From Purshia tridentata (lineage: Eukaryota > Streptophyta > Magnoliopsida > Rosales > Rosaceae), in assembly GCA_003254885.1 (NCBI GenBank), contig QANT01006476.1:1-64000 (forward strand): DNA of 64,000 nt, read 5' to 3'. The translations under genes and the position numbers were made by a program. Positions 22,480-35,600 of this stretch are shown here, piece by piece (position 1 is the stretch's first letter; each line of letters opens with the position of its first letter). Below the pieces are notes generated by a model. It ran no database searches and was not told where the DNA came from. It saw nothing but the letters and a program-made list of their open reading frames with translations.

Positions 22480-25400
22480 CTACAGTGGATTCCTATTTAC
22501 ATCTTTGTACAGTAAATATCGGGACCGGCTTGTACCCAATGCAGCGTACCTGTAAAAGTTTGCAAATTACATCATTATCTATTTTATTTGGCCACACTAA
22601 AATTCTTTTATATCAAATGGAAAACAAGATATTTGTATTCCTAATGGCTTACCATTGAGGCACAAATGGTGCCATCCAAATGACATCTCCTGCTTGAACA
22701 GGGTACCTATTCACAGAAGAATCAACAAAAGCATGCAATGAAAGTAGACTTTTTTGATGCAGCAGTATGGTAAAACTGAAAACAGATGGTAGAATGCTAT
22801 CATAACTTGAAAGCTGAGAAGATAAGCAACAAATGAACCATTGATGCAATAAGAACATCAACATGCAGTAATTTTAGCACAACAGTATAATGGAGCACAT
22901 GCATGGAGACAAAGAAAGAGAACAGCCAATAACATGTAATTTATCTCTTTTTACCCCAAGGCAGATAAACTTCAAATGTTAGTCGAAAACATTTATTCCA
23001 AATTCATTTTTAAGCGAGTATGTCCTGAGATCAGAATTCTGGTCTATAACTCGGAAATGCAAGGACATAGACAATAAACATGAAGATACTGCATATACAC
23101 TGTAAGATAAGTTAGTTACTAATTGTTACTTGAAGGGAAAGTGAAATGTTGAGAAGCCATCATACCAGGTCCCAAAACCTTTGTTTTTAAATTTTTCTAT
23201 TTCTTTCAACTTCTGTGTTTTTTTTTCAAGCTTAAATTTAAAAACCCAAAAAAGAAAGACATTCATTTTTGGATTGATAATATAATACATCATTTGTGTA
23301 TTTTTCTTTTGTCTCATGCCATAAGTTTATTTTGTGCTCACATGATGGTTGAGTACCAAAAAATGAACATGTGGCACTTTAGCAATGTATAAGCAACACC
23401 ACGCACACACTATTTACACAATACACCATAGCATTTTAATTGTGGAAGACAAGGCCTGTGTCTATTCTTCATTTAATGCCTTGAAGCAGAAAATAAAGAA
23501 ACTCCAAAATGGAACCTCACTGAAAAACAATCCTGGTACAATTATTGCTTATTGGAGACTATACTGTCAAATAAAGAAAATCCATAGCATGCATCAAGCT
23601 TGTCTGGCATAACTGATCAATTTTCCATCGAATTTTTTTTTTCTTTCTATTTGTATACGATTGAAAAAATATCCTGACAACGAATCATCTAGTCATTTTA
23701 ACTGTAGTAATTTACACACCAAATGCTCCCTAACAAATGAACGAACATAAAATCTCATGCAGTCTCAGCAATGAATGAAACTCTTACCAGCTATCACCTA
23801 AGCGGTAAATGCCCTGTCCCTCCAGAAGCAACAAACCATGCTGATTGTAATGGACCTCCTACAAGACCAAATGAGCCAACCACATAGTATTATACAATAC
23901 GCACAACCTAAATGTTTGCTGGAAAGCCTTTTCAAGAAGCTGAAGACCAAAATAAATATCATGACAACTTTGAGAAGTATTTAACAAAGCCTGTCAAGAA
24001 TGAATGTTTATTTCATTCCTTTTATTTCCTTTTTTAGTAGATTCTCCTTGCCCATAGGTTTGTATCGTTTGGTATTAAAGCAGGCACTACACTGGGTATG
24101 GGATCAGGAGCAGTATGGGCTATGACTTTGTGGTTGTCGTTACGCACAAAATGACATGTTGAAGTTGGTATGTATAATACAGGATGAGTGAAGCCATCCA
24201 TCTGGGAATAATGAGCAGCCATGAACAGGTTGCAGAGCGCGGTGCATGTTATATGCCTCTTGTTATCCATTGCCTAAGTATGGGATAGTTGTAGGTATAT
24301 GCACTCTTAGACACCATTTCCCTTGCAAGTCATTTTTCAAGAACAAGTTCTACCTATGGGTTCATATCCTTCCCTTCCCCTCCCCCCTCCCCTGATATGG
24401 GTGTAACCATTATCAGGGTCATTGCTTGAACCCCCCAAGTTCTCAGATGGATCACTCCTTTTAGGTTTTTTTTATTTTTTTCAAAAAGAAAAAGTGGGTA
24501 GTTGTTGTGAAAGATGCAGCAGTAGTGAATTGGAAAAATAGAGCAAGTAAACATGAGAGACAACAAAAGGATTTAGGTAGTTGACAACTATTGCCTACGT
24601 CCACGGGAGAGGAAGACCAAAGCCACTAATAAAGAAAATTGTAGGATTACAGTAACTCTCAACTTCTCTATCCATAACCCTATTACACCCACTATCTCTC
24701 TCACAGCGCTATAACAAACATAAGATATTTTTGCCTCACTTTGCTTATAACACCTTAAACTCTAAGGACACTCTTAACTTATCAAAGTCACGACAAAATG
24801 AATGTTGGATGTGTGATTGAGATAAAAGCCATATTTTTGCTAAGTATGAGAAGCTTCAATAACTTTTATGTTCTTTTCAAGTGTGACCAAATCAAAGTTG
24901 CAAGGATTTCTTAAACTAATTCTAATCCAGAAAAGAAAAAAGCTTAACCCAAATTTAAAGTTTCAGAATGTAAATCCTGGAACTCAATACAATAAACTTA
25001 ACCAGCAAGGAAGAAGCTGATACCTTCACATTAAGATATTCCCCAGGCTGGAAATCCATAATCTACAGGTAAAGGCCCAAAAATGTTGAATCACTATTAG
25101 AGAAGGTGAGGACCATCAAGATTGAGCTCAAATACGTAAATGATGGCTTACATGGATATTGAAGTCATAGGGTATAGATGTTGGAATAAGCTTCCTTAAT
25201 TGAAAGACCTGATAATAGGTAAAGAAAAAGTGAAACATGAGGCTACAAAATCTTATATATCAACAAGGTACAGTTAAGTATTACTCAACTCTCAAAAACA
25301 TAAATAATACAATTTTCAAGAACTGGAAAAATCTAACATCTGGTGGAGAGATGTTCCTCACTAATATGTTTCAAGGAATGAATCCTAGACATCCACAACA

Positions 25401-27803
25401 AGATTTAATAGGTAGTTCTTTCGGAGTTTATTCTAAATTGAGATGGTATACAAAATAAAGATAAAATGTGTCACAAAGCCTCTACTTACCTCGCCTGGAG
25501 TTTCCAGGAGTGGCTGCTGATCTGTTGAACCCACAATCTGCTCAGTAGATTGATTTTCCAGATTATCACACCTAAGGGGAAGCATCAGAGAGCGCTTTAA
25601 CCACTTGAAGAGTACCATAATAGTTGTTTGATAGGTGGATATCTAAAATTGTTACCTCTTAAGCAAAAAAATATTGGTTTTCTTAATGTTTCGTTATCAA
25701 GAAAACAGTCTTGGACAAGTCAAGTTTTGCACTCCATTTGTAATAGCATTAATGCCATGTAAGGGTGATTTGAGTGAACTCTGATGTTGAGATGACATGA
25801 TGATAGCACTTGATTTAAAAGAATGACAAGAAAAACCGTCCAAACAACCAAAATGTATGGGAACACAAACCTTCTCTCGAATACCACAAGAGTTGCAGAT
25901 GCATCACACCTGAGGGAATGATCAAGATTAGGAGGTAGATAAGCATATGAATCCACCTGTTAATCATATATGAATCAAATCAGACTTCTTTTCACCTTTT
26001 AACCACAAGAACACCTCCACCTCACAGATAACTAAGATTGCCATTAGTCTACCACAAAGGAAAAATAATTGAAACATAATTACTAAAAGCACTGGAAGCA
26101 AAGCACCATTCCATTAGATAGCCTAAAGTCCTTGCTTGATAAAATAGATGTATATTTGTCTATCATTATATGCAAGAATGGGTGAACCAAACATAATCTA
26201 TATTGGAAAATAGGATACTTGAAAAATATAAACTAAATGTACTAATGAGTATTTTAAATTAACTATGAACCACAACTAGCCATCTTACACTGAAAATTGA
26301 TTGAGCTTTCTTACCGCTAATTTGTGGCTAATACCAGAAACATTAGTGAGAGTCACAGCACCCTGAACCACAAATATGAACCTAGTAGGAAAAACAGAGA
26401 GTAATATACTTATGGAATAAATCCAATGCTCCAAATAAATGCTGAAATCACTGTCTAAAAAATAAGATATTCACTATGATATAGTAAAAATAAACAAATT
26501 TGGAAAAGAGGATGCCCACACCTTTCAACACCATATGGAGGGAGTGCAGATAATGAGTTATCTGCATACAATAAAGCATATATCAGTACTCTAAGAAAAG
26601 AAACGTCAGTTAATAAAATCCAGTTCCGTGTTGTAATATGAACATGACATGATAAAATTGGACATATCTCAATCTACCAAACCTTGCATCTTCGCTAGGT
26701 ACATTACAAAGTGTGAGCCCATTGCCGGTGTAATCAAATAGGCTCCTGATGTCAGGGTCCTGTTAGAGCAATCTATATTACTGTACAGCAGTGAAGAGGA
26801 ACCTTTCTAACAATATATCATAATGCAGAGGAAAGTACCATTCAGGTAAAGGGCTAAAGACATGACTTTCCGGTGTTATTAAAGCATGGTCTCTTTTGTA
26901 AACACTGCGTGTGAATCCTGGCAAGTCTGAGAAGAAAGAACCCAAATAAACCTCAGGTGATTTAAATTCTATTAGCACCATTTTGGTTGTAAATAAAACA
27001 AGAACCAAAATAGAAAAGTAATAAAAAATGAAGTTTGACAGGATTCTCTGCTTTTGTTTTGTTTTGTTTTTGAATTCTCACTTTTAGCTCCTAATGAATC
27101 AAAAACACATGAAGAATAAAGCGTATAGGAATCCATCTCTATGTCATTGCTAATTATCATTTTCTTATCTTTTGCAACTTTGACAAATTGGGGTTCAATT
27201 TTTCTTTTCTTTTCCTTAATTTCCTCAGCAACCAAACACTTGTTAGGGATTAAGGATAAACTAACCAAACTCCATGCTACTGATTACTCTAGAAACCAGT
27301 AATCACCAATACAATCCACTCTCAAATTCACCCACTTAATCATATAATTCCAAACAATTAGCAGATTTCTATATTACTGACCTTGAAGATGAGAAGGAGA
27401 AAGTGTGGGATTGGTGACCTTCCAATACAGATGCTTCGAGTTTGAACTCGAGTCCATGATTGAAGCAGCAGAGCAAAATTCCTCTCCAGCCACTGCCATT
27501 TTGAGCAAGCCTGAAAAGGTTAAAGATTGGGAAGCTCCATCATTACAGAGTTTAAAAACTTAACAATCCGTTCAATGTGTTATATGATTAAAGAATGGAA
27601 ACCCAAATAAGCAAAACAGTTGTACTAGGCTTATGTTCATGGCCCAGACACTATGATGAATACAAGAGTGGTTCTTTGTATTTCCTTCTCATTTTTTCTA
27701 CGTTTTCTGGGTAACCAAATAGACTGAAGCTGATAAAGAAAGAGAGGATAAAAGTTGGGTTGGTACTTAGAGTGGTGAAAATGATGACCAAAGCGTGATT
27801 CAT
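22480..27803 (-). CDS. UGLYAH: (S)-ureidoglycine aminohydrolase
   Basis: Thirteen exons: 27803-27767, 27510-27382, 26926-26839, 26759-26683, 26561-26522, 26381-26315, 25956-25871, 25571-25490, 25208-25152, 25062-25024, 23858-23788, 22706-22653, 22549-22480. They give 298 residues, the length of the Arabidopsis enzyme. It releases ammonia from (S)-ureidoglycine to form (S)-ureidoglycolate, late in purine/allantoin breakdown in the ER. The N-terminus MNHALVIIFTTLSLLKMAVA is a signal peptide. Two cupin halves follow; SHFVMYLAKMQ and VDSYAYLPPNLDHSLRC lie in the first. The second has the manganese ligands Glu235, His237, His241 (EVHYNQH) and Gln275 (APFVPQW), at the numbering known for the Arabidopsis protein. 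The C-terminus is YLLYKDVNRNPL. ATG 27842 is a possible alternative start in frame. Confidence 0.95.
24034..24660. other. Unexplained insert-like segment in UGLYAH intron 10
   Basis: Within the 1.16-kb intron between exons 10 and 11 lies a less AT-rich stretch with a 78-codon minus-strand frame (24034-24270) matching no family I know. A phrase near 24590, TTGCCTACGTCCACGGGAGA, recurs in several plant repeats. It looks like inserted repeat DNA, but I cannot name the family. Confidence 0.3.
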
Positions 27804-28388
27804 TGTGACTTGACTAGGGTGTGAGAGAGATCTGAGTATCATCAGTTTTGTGCTTTCGACTGGTGTGTAGGTACTTCAAATTTAGCGTTCTTCTGTGGGT
27901 ATGGAAAGTTTGGACTTTTCAAGGAGAACAAAGACGACAAAACATGCACGGGTGGATCGTTGGTGAATGGTGACTAGGAAATTGGGTAATGGCAGAGGGG
28001 CCCATACATTTCGTGACACTTGTAAAGTGATTCTTGTTGTATGTATGGCACACCAGAATGATTCTATTTTGATTTTTTTCTTTTTTCGACAGGAAAAAAG
28101 AAAAACTATAGCAAAACCTGACTACACCCTCTAATCTTGAATGATGAAAGTTGAAATCCAGTGTAGCCTCTTTAGGAAGACAGTGGACCTAAATACTTTC
28201 AAGTCTTTACACTGTGATCTAGATGGGGTCGATGCTGATCCATTCTGTACTATGCCCATCCCTACTTGATATAGTACAAATTCGATATAAGAGAGAACAC
28301 TTTCCATTGTAATTAGTGTTTAGTGTTTAATATATTTTTTTTAGGAAATTCTAAACACTCACCTGAATTGCTCTCTCCACCTTTCTTT

Positions 28389-28544
28389 AAGGGTAGGTGG
28401 GCATCAACCCATCTAAACCTAACCCATCCAATTCGGGTTGAGTCAAACCAGACCCATGTCACACCAAAGAAAACTGAATGCAGTAATCGCCCCAATCCGA
28501 TATTAAATAATTCTATTTCACGTATAAAACGTGACCTGCCCATG
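28389..28544. mobile_element. Small non-autonomous hAT-type (MITE) element
   Basis: It begins GGGTAGGTGGGCATCAACCC, close to the hAT terminal word CAGGGGTGGGCATCAACCC, and ends GTGACCTGCCCATG, close to its inverse. Between are degenerate AACCCA/CGGGTTG repeats. It is about 155 bp with no coding capacity. The ends are too eroded to confirm a target duplication. Confidence 0.5.
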
Positions 28545-29574
28545 TAATATTATTACATCTTTTATTTTTTTATTTTTTTCTAAATTTATATGGATTTGAG
28601 CCACTCATCCCCTCACGATCCCTAGTTCCCTTAGCCTCACTCTATATCACAATCCTTTAGTCCCAATCTCAACTTGACAACCACTCAGCCACCGTCGTTT
28701 GATCTCATTATCCTCTCTTCTAAGTCTCATTTCCACTCAGAGTTTCCTCTTCTATTTAGATCTACATTGACGTCATTCTTGAGATTTACACTTCAAAATT
28801 CATATCACACCTGTCAACAGTCACCGACCTCTTCATCTTCACATTCGCTTTGCCTCCTCGTCTAGCCATCCTTCAAGATTTGCTATGAGCCGCGCCAGTA
28901 TAAAAGCCAAATCTAACTTAAAGGAGATATAAGATAACTATTCTTTTACATCAAACAATAACATGGGTGTTGCTTTGTTGTCATTGCCAACTTTTTTTTA
29001 GGCCAAAGTGCATGTACTTTAACAAAAATTTCACTTTGGCCCTGTTCTTTCAATTTTGAAAATTTCAATCCCGTACTTTTATTACTTTTGCAATTAGATC
29101 TAAATCATTTTATTAAGAAGATCAAGATGTCAATCTGAGATCTTATTTCGATTTGAAACGTCCACCTACAAAACTGACCTTTGGCTTTCGTCTTGGTACG
29201 TGTATTATTCTATATTTTTCCAAAAGAACATTCATTCATTTCTTTCTTCCTCATCGACCACGACGATTGAAACGACGCAAAAAACCTAAATGTGGAAAGG
29301 AGAAGGGCTAGATTTGGGAAAGTCGGGCCGATTGGGAAAAAAATTAGAAGACAATACCAATGACCCGTATTCTAGGTGAAATTCTATTTACTTGATGTAT
29401 AAGAATGATATTAGCAAACCCACCCTGTTGCCATTCAACGCCCAATACCTTAGCAAAAACATTTGGAAGAAAGCTAGGGATACCTTTGCAAAAAACTAGA
29501 GGAGGCCAACATAATTATGAAGCAATCAGGGGACATCATTGCGAACCCAAATCAGGGTTTAACCATCCGAAACT

Positions 29575-29589
29575 AAACCCTAGGGTTTA
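29575..29589. promoter_or_regulatory. Palindromic telo-box
   Basis: AAACCCTAGGGTTTA is a telo-box (AAACCCTA) on both strands, about 95 bp before the methyltransferase ATG. Telo-boxes are common in plant promoters of ribosome and translation genes, which suits a tRNA-modifying enzyme. Confidence 0.65.
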
Positions 29590-29683
29590 TCAGCACCATT
29601 TGAATTGAACATCTTCACCAATTGATTTTCACACAGTGAGAGAGAGAGACAGAGAGGCTCTCTCTGCTGTCTTTGAGAAGGAA

Positions 29684-32600
29684 ATGTCTGTGTCTACAAA
29701 TGAAACGGACTCTATGGCCTCTCTCATCAATTCACTGTCCACTAGCTTCAACCAAGTACCTCCGGCCGCTGTTCCGGCCGTCCTGGATTGCATTTTGGCT
29801 TCTACTGGCTTATCTCCGTCATTGCTTTTCACTTCACTTCTTGATACTTTTCCTAAGCTCTCTGAGGTATGATTAATTTACTTCACAAATACCCAGTTTG
29901 TGAAAGCTGCACTGCTATGTTGGGTTGTTGATAAAATGCTAATTGAATTAGATAAAGGCACTCTTTTGCTCATAATGGGATGTTGTTCATGTGCAATTCG
30001 AATAGTATCAGCATCTAGAATGATTATTTGGTTTAGTTGAGGTGGGTTTTTGGTTATTAGTAAGTTAAAGTGGCATATTGCATGAATCTTAATATTAAAA
30101 AACTGCATACTATGTTTGTGGTATAGCTAGCACACTCTTTGTTCTACCTATCTTGAATCCTCAGGAAAACGCAAGGGTTATATGCAAAAGAGTAATGATA
30201 ATCTGATGCCCACCATTATCATTTGTTCCACTTTTCAATATATTTTTATGAAAGAAAACGAATAAGAAGTTTAATATTAGTGGAGGAGTTGTCCACTTAA
30301 ACGGAAACTACAAGCTAAGTATCAGACATTAAATTACAATGCATTAACCAAATCTGGAACTTAACTAACAGCACTTCCAACTGCATAAATAGCAAAAAAT
30401 GGTACATCCTGAAACTTGGATGAAACCTAAGCTTATAAAGATGCTTCAAATGGAACCTTGTTTCACAATACCTCCAACTGTCCCCTATACAGCTTTCAAA
30501 ATCCTTTCTATTTTTTTCTAACCACACCACCCAAAAAATGGCCAACAACACACTATACCTTCATAAGACTTCACCCTTCCTTCCCCCTCAACAATTCTTA
30601 AATAAAACTCATACAATAGTAAATGCCACAAAAGTAGGAAAAGCCCAAAAAGATATATACCATACTCAAACTATAGGAAGACTAGCTAAATCAATTGACT
30701 TTATCCTGACGTTAAGCAAGGAAAGGCAAAAATACTTATTCAACTCTCCTATTTATACTCAAAATGAATTATGCTATGCATACGTGTCAAGCCTTGCACA
30801 TGTAACATTCCCTCCCCCTTAAAGATGGCCTTTGTACTAGGGTTTTTTCTGGAAACTGATGTAAATTCAACTGCCATTGTTCTGTTCCATGTTGACATTG
30901 CCACCCTCTTCCTCCATGCATGTTGCTATCCTGGATAGTTTCTTGTGATGATGCCTTGGCATGAACTTCTCATCACAACTGAAGCAAAGGTCCTTGCTTC
31001 TCTGCCATTGTCAATTACCTCACTAGAATTGTTGGCTGGGTTGGGGTTGAGAACCTCTGCTTTGTTTGTTACGATACATTTCATTATTTGTACAAGTGAG
31101 CCAACCCAATTGAAATCAATAATTAGTCGGTTTTAAGGCTTGCAATTTGGCTTTAATGGAAAATGCTCCACAAAACTTACTTGTCGAGCTTGTGGAAGAT
31201 GCTCAACTTTTGCTAGTAAGGTTTTGGAATCAGTTTGATAGTCTTGTAACTTGGTGAGTGCTCCAAAAAGATCCTAGAATTTATTTGGACCATAATAAGA
31301 GAGTAGTCTGTCTTTGAATTCATCTCAGGTGATGATAGCCACATCTTATTTAGTAATTGATACCATAATTTACTGTCACTCCCAAGATGGAAGGATGGTA
31401 GTGATACACATTTTGGTTAGGGGGTCTTGTGAAATTGAAAGAATTATCGAGCCCTACGTAGACAACTGTTTGAGTCCTAGCCACTACTGAAACATGGGAA
31501 ATTCAACTTCACGAGATTAAGGGTATATGAACTGGTAGAGCTAGTGTGTAGGAATCCACCATTGTTGTTATGCTGTGTTCCATTAGCTTGAGTTGTGATT
31601 TTCTCCACTCTCTTTAGCAGATTGAATAACCTGTTGATCGACTCAAGCGGTGAGTTTATTAAACATCTGAGCCCCCTGAATAATGAGGTCCTCTTGGCTT
31701 GTGGATAGCAATGTTATAGATTTCTCTAATTGCTCCACTCTTTGGTCCATGCTTGAGCTTCAATACCACTTTGGTACAACTAGACCACTATTTGTTTTAC
31801 CTATTGTGATTACTCAAGAAAACACAAGAAAAATATAGACAAGTTGGGTTACTTAAAGGGAACCCAAGTCTTCTGATTTGTGCACATTATTTGTGAATGA
31901 TAATCTGATGTCTGTCATTGTTATTCATTCCACTTCAAAAATAAATATTCATACAAAATGGTAAATGCCATAAAAGTAGGAAGACTACAACAAAATAGAT
32001 ACCATACCCACACTATACAAAGACTTTGACTAAATAAGTTATTGGTACGTAAAGCAAGGAAAGTATTAAACTCTCCTATTTCTATTCAAATTAATCTATC
32101 CCATGCATATGTGACAAGCTCTGCACATGTAACGCTTTGCGTGTTGAGAATTTTCCAAGTAGATGAGGGGTCTTTATTGTATTCAATGGGTTAATAATAT
32201 TTGCAATTTGAACATCACACAGGTCCTATAATGATGAATTTAATTTGGTTGAGCTAGGCTTTTGGTTCTTATTAAATCACAAGGGAAGTATGCATGATTT
32301 TTATCCTATAAAAAATGCATGATTCTTAGAACTTTATGGTTTATTCATCGTCCAGTTTGCTATTGTACTATAACATAGGGTGGTTGAATTTGAGTTATTG
32401 TTTATCTGGTTTTGGCTTTTTTGGGTAGGATGTTTTGCAAAATGATGGGAAGTTGGATGCTAATCACTGTAACTATCTGGCGTCATTGGTTGGTGCACTT
32501 TGTCACCTTCTAAAGATATTTGGTAAGTCATGGTCCCAAATTCTATCAAAGAAATGAGTTTTCTCATTTATATACAATTGTTAGATTTTTAAATCATATG

Positions 32601-35600
32601 GTTGTGAAAAGGTTCATATGAAGTCACATAGATTTTTGTTATTGTTCCTACTGAAATACTATATGAGTTTAGGAGAACGATGTTCTTCTTGGTTGCCAAG
32701 AAGTTGTATGATAATGACTATATATTGTTTGCAATGAAACTTGTAATCAGGATCTTCTAAGTGTTGAATTGCTACACCAAGTTTGATATTTGCAATACTT
32801 ACCTTCATTGTGTATCTTTTATTCTTGTCATTTATTTTTAACCTATTCTCTTAAATTTCTGAGGAAACAAAAAAACTCAATACTAAAGGTAAATATTGTT
32901 ATTTCAACTAATTCCAAAGTGAACCTCTTGTTCGTGAACTGCATACAAATGAATCTACGGCATGCACTTTCTTATCGGAGCTTAGGCAATTGGGTGCCAG
33001 AATGTTGTATTAATGCTCTGATCCTTCTGTTTCCTAATGTTGTTCTATTATGGTTTCTTGCAAGCCTTTTTATTCTAAATCATAGTTATTTCTTCCAAAT
33101 CATAGTTATTTCCAGTGTTGACTCAACTTTCATTGTCATCATCTTTGTCATTGTTGTTGTTGTTGTGATATAGTTGGAGAGGCTCTTTACTGTTTGTTTT
33201 CAAGTGTATAACTAATGTGTTCACGCTTAATATTCTATTTATCTGATGGTTGAATTTATTTTCTCTGCAGGTGCTAATCATGGTGCTTTGCAATTATTTA
33301 TCTGTAGAAGTTTTCTTCCATTGATCAATATGGCCCATATTTTGGACCGCAAAATGCTTAACCAGGTGAATTTTGAAAGCTTATTGTTTGTCATATTTAC
33401 TGTACTTTTGACATTTTGTCTTATGCCTAATTATTGCTTGCTGTGCATGCTTTTATTGGTTTGACATAATTTTGGTAATAGGTTACAGAGTCATTTATTA
33501 ATGTTGTGACCGAGACAAACACCTGGGTAGTTGTGGAGGAAACCCTGGTGCCATTTTATCTAAGATTAGTTGCTAGTTCTATGGGTATGCTTCAAAATGA
33601 AGTAACAGATATCTTTCAGTGGGTTTTGGTATCTAATGACCTGGTAAACCATTTGGAAATGAGTAAAAACTGCTTGCTGTTGCCATCTGGGACACCTTCA
33701 CTGCAAATTTCATGCCACATTCTAACCTTAATGCTTGATGCTGCCCTTCAAAGCAAGAAAACAGCTGCATCCTCAGATTCAATTATTGCAAATGGGTGTT
33801 TTGATGCTCAAAATTTTGCTGGTAGATTGACCTGGGGTCTTTGTAGCATGACTGAACAACTGCTTTCACAAAGTTTGGAACACCGGTCTTGTGCTATTGG
33901 CTTTCTTCTCCCAATCATTTTCAAAGCCTTTTCTTCTTATTGCTCTTTTGAAATCTCAGTACATGGGCAGACCCTTATACTTTCAAGGTAGCTACTACAA
34001 TTTCTTCCAACCGCATTAGTCCTTCAAATATTTTCCTAACTTCACTTGCATATATTCTCTTATGCATACATATTTTCTCTTATATATATACACATATACA
34101 AGATCCGTTAAGGGGTCCCTTGTGGGGCCCACTCCACATTGTATTTCCACGATCCGAGCTGTCTATTTTTCAGTTCTCTATTCAAAGGTCATTTCTGCAA
34201 AAAATTAGACAAATTGGAAACCAAAAAGATATATAATTTTGATCAAATAAATAGATGAACAAAATGGTTTCATTAAACACTTGAAGTGATGACCATTAAT
34301 TAAACGGGTAAATGGTTTCCTATTTTTTGCAAGGATGATCCTCAATGGAGACCTAAAAAGTAGAAGGTTTTGATAATCAAAATAGAATGTGGAGTAGGCC
34401 CAACAAGAGATCTTTTAAATAAGCTTATTTAAGGTATCCCTTAAGGGAACCTCCCTGTTCTTATGTGTGTGTGTGTATATATATATCCTGTGTTAGCTGA
34501 ATGTATCTGATTGGTTTCCAGGAACAGTTTCTTTAAGAAAATTTGGAATTGCTGTGGGATACTGTTTTCTCTTGGAACTGTGGAGAAAAGAGATGCTTAT
34601 AGTGTACTGTCCCTGTATTTTTCTATTTTCCCTTGTACCGAAGAATGTGGAGATGCTGGCATGAATGATAAAGTGGAAGTATTCGATATAAGAGCTGAAA
34701 AGGAATTTTGGGAGGAAATTAAAAGAGGCTTGGTACTTTAGCATTATCACTTTATCAATTATTGTTTAAAATACATCGTTTGCTAATTAATCTAGCAGTA
34801 CAGAGCCATAGTACTTTTTAATTGTTTATTTTTGGGTTTTGCTCTTCAGGTTGATAAGGAGAGTTTAGTGAGGAAGCAGTCCTTGCTTATATTAAAGACA
34901 GCACTTTGCATAAGTGAATTCTCTGGTGTTTCGGAGATGATGATTTTACCTGAAAATCATTCATTGCCTCGTGGCATGACAAAAAGAGAACAGTGGGCAG
35001 ATAAGGAAGCCAAGTCACTGGGTGTGGGGAAAATATGCAGCCCTGTTGAGTCTCATCTGAAGAGCCAGCAGAGGTGGGAGGCATTTGTGCTGCTATATGA
35101 AATGCTGGAAGAGTATGGTACTCACTTGGTTGAAGCAGCTTGGAATTACCAGGTATGTTTTGATGGTTATTTCATCCTTCATGTCATCTTGACTTTCATC
35201 CAGACAAAATATGATTATAATAGGCTACATGAAATGTCTGTATGAGCATAACTTACTACTTCACTGGAAAAGTAAAATAAGGTTTGATATTTTGATGAGG
35301 TTACAGTCAGCATATTTTATTTCCCCCGTCATAAAACTCTTTTTGGTTGTATGTACATGTTTCCCAGGTATCCTTGTTGCTTCAATATTCTACCCCACAA
35401 GGTAATATTGCAGGCTCTGTCGATGGAACAGTTCATCAAAATGAGATCGAAACTCCTGGAGAAATCTTTAACTGGTTAGCAATTTTGTGGGAACGGGGTT
35501 TTAGTCATGATAATCCTCTAGGTAACAGTAACTTGAATGTTCAACCATCTGATCATTTATTTAATTTAATGGGATTGTTAGTTTACTCTAAATTATTTTT

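Larger units (their letters stand above)
27804..29683. promoter_or_regulatory. Divergent promoter region between UGLYAH and the SpoU methyltransferase gene
   Basis: The two genes are transcribed away from each other with 1.88 kb between start codons. The UGLYAH side (about 27804-27900) is its leader. The middle holds a small hAT-type repeat (28389-28544) and AT-rich sequence. The methyltransferase side contains a palindromic telo-box (29575-29589) and a GA-rich leader without upstream ATG directly before 29684. Confidence 0.6.
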
